Assembly: GCA_002417965.1 (NCBI GenBank)
Contig: DIDD01000029.1
Coordinates: forward strand, 10,952 to 25,191
DNA: 14,240 nt
Origin: Veillonellaceae bacterium UBA5809
GTDB taxonomy: Bacteria; Bacillota; Negativicutes; Veillonellales; Dialisteraceae
Direction: 5' to 3'
How positions within the stretch are numbered: the stretch's first letter is position 1; every line of letters starts with the position of its first letter. Position numbers and translations under genes: made by a program. Below the pieces are notes generated by a model. It worked only from the letters and a program-made list of their open reading frames with translations. It was not told the DNA's origin and made no database searches. Positions 7,149-13,280 of this stretch are shown here, one piece after another.

Positions 7149-7796
7149 TTATTTCTTCACCTGGCTCATGACTTCATTGACAAAGTCATCCTGCTTCTTT
7201 TCGATGCCTTCGCCCATTTGATAACGGGTAAAACGCCGGACTGAAATATGCTCTCCCAGCTTGGCTACCATCTCCGTCACTACGTCCTGTACGGATTTAT
7301 CGCCGTCTTTAATAAACGGCTGTTCCAGAAGGCAGTTCTCTTTATAAAATTTCTCAAGTCTGCCTTCAGTCATGCGGTCAATAATCTTTTCCGGCTTTCC
7401 TTCATTCAATGCCTGTTCACGCAGTACATCCCGCTCATGAGCCAGCACTTCTTCCGGAACTTCTTCTCTTTTAACATAAGAAGGAGCGGAAGCGGCAATC
7501 TGCATGGCAATGTCTTTGACTAACTGATGAAATCCTTCTGTCTGTGCCACAAAATCAGTCTCACAGTTCACCTCAACCAAGACACCGATGCGGCCATTGC
7601 CATGAATATATGATCCCACAATGCCTTCCGCTGCTACACGTCCGGATTTTTTGGCAGCCTGCGCCAATCCCTTTTCGCGGAGGATATCAACCGCCTTTTC
7701 CATATCTCCATCAGCCTCTGTCAGTGCTTTTTTGCAGTCCATCATACCGGCACCGCTGCGGGCACGCAGATCTTTCACCATACTTGCAGTAATCAT
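7149..7796 (-). CDS. tsf: Elongation factor Ts (short form)
   Basis: EF-Ts exchanges GDP for GTP on EF-Tu during translation elongation. The protein has 215 residues. The N-terminal UBA-like domain shows VKDLRARSGAGMMDCKKAL (residues 7-25). The EF-Tu contact motif TDFV sits at 80-83 inside VNCETDFVA. The length is far below the roughly 280-290 residues of the E. coli and B. subtilis proteins, consistent with the known short class that lacks part of the duplicated core and coiled coil. The conserved C-terminal helix region (RRFTRYQMGEGIEKK) is present, so this is not a truncation. GGAGGT lies 8 nt before the ATG. It follows rpsB by 41 nt, the common pairing. Confidence 0.97.
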   Translation of the reverse strand: MITASMVKDLRARSGAGMMDCKKALTEADGDMEKAVDILREKGLAQAAKKSGRVAAEGIVGSYIHGNGRIGVLVEVNCETDFVAQTEGFHQLVKDIAMQIAASAPSYVKREEVPEEVLAHERDVLREQALNEGKPEKIIDRMTEGRLEKFYKENCLLEQPFIKDGDKSVQDVVTEMVAKLGEHISVRRFTRYQMGEGIEKKQDDFVNEVMSQVKK

Positions 7797-7837
7797 CCTA
7801 CGACCTCCGTTGAATTAATCTATATCAATGCTTTTTG

Positions 7838-8617
7838 TTATTCAGCTTTATCGGAAGCATCCTGTTCTGCCTCCGGAGCTTCTTCAGCCGGAGCATTTTC
7901 AGAAGATTCGCCTTCCTGCACTGCTTCTTCCTGCTGTCCCTGGCGGCCTTCCAGTACGGCATCAGCCATTTTTCCGGTCAGAAGCTTCACAGCGCGGATA
8001 GCATCATCATTCGCCGGAATCGGATAGTCAATCACATCGGGATCACAGTTTGTATCCACAGTAGCTACTACCGGAATATGCAGTTTCCGTGCTTCAGAAA
8101 CCGAGATCTCCTCTTTCTTTGAATCAATAACAACAATACACCCGGGCAGTGTCTTCATGTCTTTAATACCGCCCAGATATTTTTCGAGCTTTTCAAGTTC
8201 TCTTTTCAGCAGAATCGCTTCTTTTTTAGGGAACTTTTCAATTGTTCCGTCTTCAAACATGGTTTCCAGTTCTTTCAGACGTGCAATCCGCTGCTGAATG
8301 GTGCGGAAATTGGTAAGCATTCCGCCCAGCCAACGTTCATTAACGTAAAACATGTTGCACCGTTCTGCTTCTTCGCGGATGGATGTCTGCGCCTGTTTTT
8401 TAGTTCCTACAAAAAGTACAGGTTTGCCGCTTTCAGCCACTTCCCGGACGAAATTATAAGCTTCATCAACTTTTTTCACAGTTTTTTGGAGATCAATAAT
8501 GTAAATTCCGTTTCTTTCCGTGAAAATAAAACGTGCCATTTTGGGGTTCCAACGACGTGTCTGATGCCCGAAATGAACACCTGCTTCTAATAATTGTTTC
8601 ATTGATACAACTGCCAT
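7838..8617 (-). CDS. rpsB: 30S ribosomal protein S2
   Basis: S2 is a late-joining protein of the small ribosomal subunit, needed for binding of S1 or its equivalents. With the start at ATG 8617 the protein has 259 residues, beginning MAVVSMKQLLEAGVHFGHQ. Family segments include WNPKMARFIF, NGIYIIDLQKT, VLFVGTKKQAQ, NERWLGGMLTNF, IPVVATVDTNCDPD and IPANDDAIRAV. After about residue 225 comes an acidic, Ala/Glu-rich tail, common in S2 of this group. The ORF could extend to ATG 8710, but the added 31 residues are unlike S2 and are leader RNA. AGGAGGG at 8626-8632 fits ATG 8617. It is the first gene of the housekeeping operon. Confidence 0.97.
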   Translation of the reverse strand: MAVVSMKQLLEAGVHFGHQTRRWNPKMARFIFTERNGIYIIDLQKTVKKVDEAYNFVREVAESGKPVLFVGTKKQAQTSIREEAERCNMFYVNERWLGGMLTNFRTIQQRIARLKELETMFEDGTIEKFPKKEAILLKRELEKLEKYLGGIKDMKTLPGCIVVIDSKKEEISVSEARKLHIPVVATVDTNCDPDVIDYPIPANDDAIRAVKLLTGKMADAVLEGRQGQQEEAVQEGESSENAPAEEAPEAEQDASDKAE

Positions 8618-8656
8618 ATTTAACACCCTCCTGTTATTTCCTCTGCCTGAATCCTT

Positions 8657-8689
8657 TTCTGCATTCACCTTGACGGCACAGCTGCAGAA
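8657..8689 (-). other. Inverted repeat in the rpsB leader
   Basis: TTCTGCA and its exact complement flank a 19-nt loop in the roughly 95-nt untranslated leader of rpsB. Ribosomal protein operons are often autoregulated through leader structures, and S2 represses its own operon in some proteobacteria. Only a 7-bp stem is visible, with no match that I recognise to a described leader family, so a regulatory role is an inference. Confidence 0.25.
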
Positions 8690-8718
8690 TCTCCCGGCAT
8701 GTGTACTCATACTTTTTC

Positions 8719-8747
8719 AGTATAGCAAAAAGATTTCTTCATGGCAA
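8719..8747 (-). promoter_or_regulatory. Promoter of the rpsB operon
   Basis: On the minus strand TTGCCA (8742-8747) is followed after 17 bp by TATACT (8719-8724), a good sigma70/sigmaA-type match. Transcription would begin near 8712, leaving a leader of about 95 nt before rpsB. It is the only clear promoter seen for the large minus-strand cluster. Confidence 0.7.
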
Positions 8748-8774
8748 GTATTTTCACGGCTTCGACTTTTTTTC

Positions 8775-8805
8775 TTGACAGACTCTTGCCCGTGCATGGT
8801 ATGAT
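8775..8805 (+). promoter_or_regulatory. Promoter of the acyltransferase gene
   Basis: TTGACA (8775-8780) and TATGAT (8800-8805) are separated by 19 bp, longer than optimal. The -10 is preceded by TGG, an extended -10 element that could compensate. Transcription would start near 8812, so the untranslated leader is only about 15 nt. Its -35 lies 27 bp from the -35 of the divergent rpsB promoter. Confidence 0.6.
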
Positions 8806-8826
8806 AAAAAAAAATGAAGGGAATGA

Positions 8827-9942
8827 ATGTTTACGGATTGTCTACAAGAAACAAGTCAGCAAAAAACAGCAGGGGGAATATCCTGCCGTCAAAAAAAACT
8901 CCACATTGAATTTCTCCGTTTTGCCTGTATATGGCTTGTCATGTTTACCCATACCGCCACGGAAGGATTTTCTCTGTATCTGAATGAGCAGAGCAGTCCC
9001 TGGTTTCCCCTGTATCTGACGGTTCCTTTTTTCGTCAAAACAGCGGTTCCCGTTTTTTTTATGATTTCAGGTGCTCTTTTGTTGGGAAAAGAAGAGCCTG
9101 TTTCTGTTATTTTTCACAAACGGATTCTCCGTTTCGCCGCGGTACTGGTCATTTTTTCTTTTTTAAATTACGTCATTGACTATCGTTCCGTCAATATTCC
9201 CCGCTTTTTGTTTCTTGTTTATACATCAACTCTGGCAACGGCTTATTATTTTTTGTATATTTATATTGCTTTTCTCATGATGCTGCCTTTCTGGCGGGCT
9301 ATGGTGAAAAATCTGACCCACAGACATTACGTATATTTGATTGCCCTGGAGCTTATTTTTGTAGGTGTTGTTCCTATTTCATCTTTTCTGATGTTTAAGG
9401 GAAGTGCGCAGATGAATTATTTCCTGAATCCGCTTCTTGCCGTCAGCGAACCGACTTTTTACTTTTTAATAGGCTACTGGATTGAAAATGTCATGCCTGA
9501 TTCATGGCTCAGCAATAAAGCTTTGGTATTCTGGGGCGCTGCAGCGGCTGCAGGCACTGCGGCCGCTGCCTGCATGACTGTGTATAACGGTACCCTGTCG
9601 GGTCAGCTCACAGAGGCAAATTCTGAACGGTTTTATGACTGTTTTCTTTTTTTGAATACAGGATTTGTCTACTGCTGCGCCAAGCGTTTTTTTCTCCACC
9701 GGCAGATATCCATGAATGTAAGAAGAATTCTTGTTTTTTTAGGAAGTATGTCTTTTGGCGTAATGCTGTTGGATGATCTTCTCCGGCACAGTACCATGGG
9801 GATTTTTCACCGGCACATTCTTTCTCTTTTAAGCGGATGGCCTTTGACCGCAGCTGTTTTATGGATCACACTGGCCTTCTCCCTCGGTATCGTTGTGGTA
9901 TATTTTATAAAAAAGATTCCTCTGTTCCGGGAATTGATCTAA
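8827..9942 (+). CDS. Integral-membrane acyltransferase (acyltransferase-3, OafA/WecH-like)
   Basis: This family moves acyl groups, often acetyl, onto sugars of surface polysaccharides, glycolipids or peptidoglycan; the substrate here cannot be told. The protein has 371 residues and about ten hydrophobic segments. The first carries EFLRFACIWLVMFTHT with the family's conserved histidine (His42) near the membrane. The second contains PVFFMISGALLL (75-86), followed by a basic loop (FHKRILRF). The start at ATG 8827 has AAGGGA only 4 nt upstream, and the first 25 residues are polar and poorly conserved in such proteins, so the true start is uncertain. It is the only plus-strand gene, converging on the rhodanese gene with a 12-nt gap and no clear terminator of its own. 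No glycosyltransferase or polysaccharide genes adjoin it. Confidence 0.85.
   Translation: MFTDCLQETSQQKTAGGISCRQKKLHIEFLRFACIWLVMFTHTATEGFSLYLNEQSSPWFPLYLTVPFFVKTAVPVFFMISGALLLGKEEPVSVIFHKRILRFAAVLVIFSFLNYVIDYRSVNIPRFLFLVYTSTLATAYYFLYIYIAFLMMLPFWRAMVKNLTHRHYVYLIALELIFVGVVPISSFLMFKGSAQMNYFLNPLLAVSEPTFYFLIGYWIENVMPDSWLSNKALVFWGAAAAAGTAAAACMTVYNGTLSGQLTEANSERFYDCFLFLNTGFVYCCAKRFFLHRQISMNVRRILVFLGSMSFGVMLLDDLLRHSTMGIFHRHILSLLSGWPLTAAVLWITLAFSLGIVVVYFIKKIPLFRELI
9909..9934 (-). terminator. Weak candidate terminator after the rhodanese gene
   Basis: On the minus strand ATTCC and GGAAT (5 bp, loop CGGAACAGA) are followed by C and a run of six T, 20-46 nt past the rhodanese stop. The stem is short, and it lies within the 3' end of the convergent acyltransferase gene. 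It would end the yhaO-yhaN-rhodanese transcript. Confidence 0.3.
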
Positions 9943-9954
9943 AGAAGACGATGA

Positions 9955-10269
9955 TTATCTGCGGACCACAGGCCCCTTCCATGACTCCATGCCGCCTTTT
10001 ACACTGTACAGGCCTGTTTTCCCCCGCTTCTGAAGCAGGCTACATGCAGCTGCGCTTCTTCTGCCGCTTCGGCATATAATCAGAAATTTCCCCGACGGGG
10101 GAATTTCATGAATCCGGTCCTCCAGTTCGGAAAGCGGAACCAGCAGGGCTCCGGGTATATGCTCTTCCTTAAATTCATCATGATTCCTCACATCGAGAAT
10201 GGGAATTCCTTTTTCCCATTCTTTTTGCGCTGCTTCAGAGGAAATTTCATGAATATCTGCCGTTTCCAT
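9955..10269 (-). CDS. Single-domain rhodanese-like protein
   Basis: Rhodaneses carry a persulfide on a catalytic cysteine and pass the sulfur to an acceptor; small single-domain forms (GlpE/PspE type) act in sulfur trafficking or detoxification. The 104-residue protein has ILDVRNHDEF (24-33), EEHIPGAL and the active loop CRSGRRS (66-72) with Cys66. KGGMESWKG closes the domain. No signal peptide is seen, so it is probably cytoplasmic. ATG 10269 shares one base with the stop of the upstream ATPase gene (TAATG), and AGGAGG lies 7 nt before it, so the two are co-transcribed. Why a rhodanese should follow a YhaN-type ATPase is not known. The acceptor cannot be inferred. Confidence 0.9.
   Translation of the reverse strand: METADIHEISSEAAQKEWEKGIPILDVRNHDEFKEEHIPGALLVPLSELEDRIHEIPPSGKFLIICRSGRRSAAACSLLQKRGKTGLYSVKGGMESWKGPVVRR
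10083..10107 (+). repeat. Inverted repeat inside the rhodanese gene
   Basis: Arms of 11 nt (GAAATTTCCCC and GGGGGAATTTC) flank a 3-nt loop. On the plus strand all positions pair, with one U-G wobble; on the minus strand one pair is A-C. No T-run follows on the plus strand. It may be chance, or a structure in plus-strand readthrough RNA from the acyltransferase gene. Confidence 0.35.
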
Positions 10270-13200
10270 TATAACGCCTCCTGCTGTACGGGCTCTTTTA
10301 CAATATGTCCCGACTGAAGCATAATAAATTCTCCTGTCCCTTTTTCTCCGCCTACTTCTCTGGCTATTCTCATAGTCTGTCTGTGGCAGGTAAACAGGAA
10401 AATCTGCTGCTGCCTGCCCAGGTCAAATAGGAACCGAAGTGTCTCTTTCTGTCTTTTTTCATCAAACCGGACAAAGATATCATCCAGAACAATAGGAAGC
10501 GGTTCCAGCTGGTGCCCAAAGGACAAGGCCATCGCCATGCGCAGCGCCAAGTATACCTGGTCTCCTGTCCCTGATGACCAGAGCTTTGACTCTTTTCTGT
10601 TGTGGGCTCCGTCAACAATAGAAACCTCTTTGCCGTCCATACTGACAAACAATGTATAGCGGCCGTCTGTCATGGCCTGAAGAAAATGACTGGCTTCTTC
10701 AATGATTCCGGGCCTTCGTCCTGATTCATACTGTTTCTGTGCTTCTGACAGAAAGTACTGTGTATAAATACAGATCATCCATTCGGTAACTGCCGCTTTC
10801 AGTTCCGCAGCAATCCGCTGTTGTTCCTGAAGCAGCGGCGTCACTGTCTGGTCTCCTGCCAGTCTGACAATTTCATTTTCCACTCCGCCAAGCTGACGCT
10901 GCTGCTCTCCCAATTTGGATGTATTGTTTTCAATTTCTTCTCCGTAATGCTGGTGGGCTGCACTCCATTCTTCGTACTGGCCTGTTTCCAATGCCTTCCA
11001 CAGTTCCTGAAAAGCAGGTTCACTGCCTGCATAAAGCCGCATATCCCGCCGCACTGTATCCCATTCTTTTTTTAGTTCGTCGTGCTGCTCATGGGCTGTT
11101 ACCCGCTCTGCAAATTCGTCTGCATTTTTAGCGTTGACCAGTGACAGAAGCGCCTGCATTTCCTTCTGGCAGGCAAGCCACTGATCCTGAAGCTGGTCCA
11201 TCTCCTTACGGTATCCCTCATGCTGTCTGTTTTTCTCCGCTATAGACTGCCATTCCAGCATGCGTTTCCTATTCTCCTCATAAATCAAGGCTATACTGTC
11301 CGGCGTTACAGGAAGTGAATGATCAGTTTTCTCAAGAATATCCCCGGCAGTCTGCAGAAATTCCGCTCTTTTTTTCTGTGCTTTTTCCAAAAGGACAGAG
11401 ATAACCTGCCCCTTCCCCTGCATGGAATAAATTTTCTGCCACTGTTCCTGAAGGGAACTCAGGTCATCCGCCCTGACTTCCGGAAGGTGTTGTTCCTGCA
11501 GCCAATGAATCCAGGATTTTTGAGCATTTTCTAAATCTATATGTAGTTTCTTTCCCCGTTCTTCCCATTCTTTATGCTCATTCTGCTGCCTTTGAATGGT
11601 CTCTTTCTGCCAGGAAACAGCCTGCGTCTGTGCCTGATATTGATAAAACTCATCCCGTATCTTTCCTGTAAATGCCCTGAATTTTTCCATTTCCCCGGAA
11701 TTATCAGGAATTTCAGTCTGGAGTGTGTTTTGGAGCCTGGTCTTTTCCTCATCAATTGACAACAGTTCTTTTTCCATGGCCGTCATCTGTTTGGCTTTCT
11801 GATGACTGCTTCTGTAATTCATATAAAAGGCAAGCAGAGACAGTGCAGCACTGATCCCGCCGGCATATAACGCTTCATAGCCTGAAAGCGCCATATAAAA
11901 GAGAATGAGTCCGCCCGCCGCCGCCGCCATCAGTGCAAGTCCGCCCCAGAACCAGAATGTATAAGGTTTATCTTCTTTATTTTTTAAAAGCTCCAGCTGC
12001 CGGGTGAGTTCTGTCTTTTCATGAAGGAGCTTTTCTGCCTGATCTGCCGCTGCCTGAAACTGTTTCCACTGCTCTTCTGTAGCAACAGGAGGCACTGCAG
12101 TGTCTGCCTGATTATCAGTTTCATCCACCTTGGGCTCAGCGCCTTCCCAGAAATGGATTTCATTATTTCTGACAATCACAGACTGTGCCAGTTTTCTTCC
12201 ATTTTCCCAGGATACATTTCCACATTCTTCCTGCTCGAGGGGCCTGTTCCAGAAAGAAAGCCCGCATCCCAGCATCCGGTAAGAAGCTTTCCATTCTTCC
12301 ATCTGTCTGCATAATTCTTCCGTTTCTTCCTCGCTCTGTCTCCATTGCCCCAAATTGGTGTATAATTCTTCCAGTTTTTTACCGCTGGATGCCCAGGGTA
12401 TAATTTCTTCCATACTCCGCGGTGTATATTGATCAAGTTTTGCCTGGAGCTGCTCTTTCTGGTCGCGGATAACCGTCATGCGCCCCATCAGATCATTCCA
12501 CTGTTCTTTCCCATTGGCAGGAAACATTTTGACCTGATCTCCCAGATCAAGTTTATGCCTTATATCACGGGCTCTTTTATAATATTCCCAGGCACCCAGT
12601 CTTTTTTCTAATGTTTTATCCTGCTCTTTCGCCTGTTCAATCCGCTGTTTCAAAGAAGATGTCTCTTTTTCAAGCTGCTTTTGTTTTTTCTGAAGAGAAG
12701 AAAAATCTTCTTCCTGCTGCGAAAGAACCGCCAATTTCTCTTCCACAGACCGTTTCTGCGCTAAAAGATCATTGATCTTCCTTTTTCCCTGCGGAGAAGC
12801 AACGAAAAGTTTCTCTGCTTCCTGTATGTTTTTACGCTGCACATCTGCCAGAACATCTCCGCCCTGAAGCATAAAGAATCGGCTTTTCACCTCATTTTGA
12901 GAAAGAAATCCGGCTCCCTGCAGATCTTCCAGCCCCACAGCAAATATCTTCTCATATAAGCTGCGGTTCATTCCGTGCCACCATAAACTGCCCAGTTCTT
13001 CCCGGAATGTTTCCCCGCTTTTATTGGTAAACCAGCTCTCTTTATTATCCCGGTAGACCCGGTATGCATCCCCGTTGTCTCTGATAAATGACATGTTTCC
13101 CTTCCGGTCCCGCCATTCTCCGCGGCGGTAGCCGAAAAGCATGTCTCTGATAAAATTAAGAAGTGTGGTCTTCCCGCTTTCATTTTCGCCCATCACCACA

Positions 13201-13280
13201 GTCAGTTGATCTTGCGACGGCTGCCATGATTCATCACGGTAAATCCCATAATGTTCCATTTGGAGATCAGTGATCTTCAT
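10269..13280 (-). CDS. yhaN: YhaN-type SMC/Rad50-like ATPase with membrane segments
   Basis: The protein has 1003 residues and resembles B. subtilis YhaN, a large ATPase related to SbcC/Rad50. The N-terminal half-domain begins MKITDLQMEHYGIY and has the Walker A GENESGKTT at 31-39. Long coiled coils follow, rich in Gln, Glu and Lys. Two adjacent hydrophobic helices lie at about 440-465 and 469-487 (FWGGLALMAAAAGGLILFY, then GISAALSLLAFYM), at the place where Rad50 carries its hinge. A second coiled-coil half leads to an ABC signature-like SSGTGDQVYLALRMA near 902-916. The Walker B region LPIVLDDIFVRFD (about 927-939) and an H-loop FTCHRQT follow. No CxxC zinc hook is visible. The start ATG 13280 is set by GAGGGGG 6 nt upstream and overlaps the upstream gene by 14 nt. 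It probably acts with the neighbouring phosphoesterase in DNA end processing. Confidence 0.9.
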   Translation of the reverse strand: MKITDLQMEHYGIYRDESWQPSQDQLTVVMGENESGKTTLLNFIRDMLFGYRRGEWRDRKGNMSFIRDNGDAYRVYRDNKESWFTNKSGETFREELGSLWWHGMNRSLYEKIFAVGLEDLQGAGFLSQNEVKSRFFMLQGGDVLADVQRKNIQEAEKLFVASPQGKRKINDLLAQKRSVEEKLAVLSQQEEDFSSLQKKQKQLEKETSSLKQRIEQAKEQDKTLEKRLGAWEYYKRARDIRHKLDLGDQVKMFPANGKEQWNDLMGRMTVIRDQKEQLQAKLDQYTPRSMEEIIPWASSGKKLEELYTNLGQWRQSEEETEELCRQMEEWKASYRMLGCGLSFWNRPLEQEECGNVSWENGRKLAQSVIVRNNEIHFWEGAEPKVDETDNQADTAVPPVATEEQWKQFQAAADQAEKLLHEKTELTRQLELLKNKEDKPYTFWFWGGLALMAAAAGGLILFYMALSGYEALYAGGISAALSLLAFYMNYRSSHQKAKQMTAMEKELLSIDEEKTRLQNTLQTEIPDNSGEMEKFRAFTGKIRDEFYQYQAQTQAVSWQKETIQRQQNEHKEWEERGKKLHIDLENAQKSWIHWLQEQHLPEVRADDLSSLQEQWQKIYSMQGKGQVISVLLEKAQKKRAEFLQTAGDILEKTDHSLPVTPDSIALIYEENRKRMLEWQSIAEKNRQHEGYRKEMDQLQDQWLACQKEMQALLSLVNAKNADEFAERVTAHEQHDELKKEWDTVRRDMRLYAGSEPAFQELWKALETGQYEEWSAAHQHYGEEIENNTSKLGEQQRQLGGVENEIVRLAGDQTVTPLLQEQQRIAAELKAAVTEWMICIYTQYFLSEAQKQYESGRRPGIIEEASHFLQAMTDGRYTLFVSMDGKEVSIVDGAHNRKESKLWSSGTGDQVYLALRMAMALSFGHQLEPLPIVLDDIFVRFDEKRQKETLRFLFDLGRQQQIFLFTCHRQTMRIAREVGGEKGTGEFIMLQSGHIVKEPVQQEAL

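Noticed and set aside
8709..8723. ATACT/AGTAT inverted repeat over the rpsB -10 box
   Set aside because: Only 5 bp with a 5-nt spacer and fully explained by the -10 sequence; not enough to call an operator.
8814..8909. Short upstream ORF overlapping the acyltransferase start in another frame
   Set aside because: The ATG codons at 8814 and 8823 could be read, but the ORF has about 31 codons, no resemblance to a leader peptide and no attenuator structure behind it.
10008..10020. ACAGGCCTGT palindrome followed by TTTT as a plus-strand terminator
   Set aside because: The palindrome has no loop, so it would form at most a 3-bp stem, and the T-run is short; it lies inside rhodanese coding sequence.
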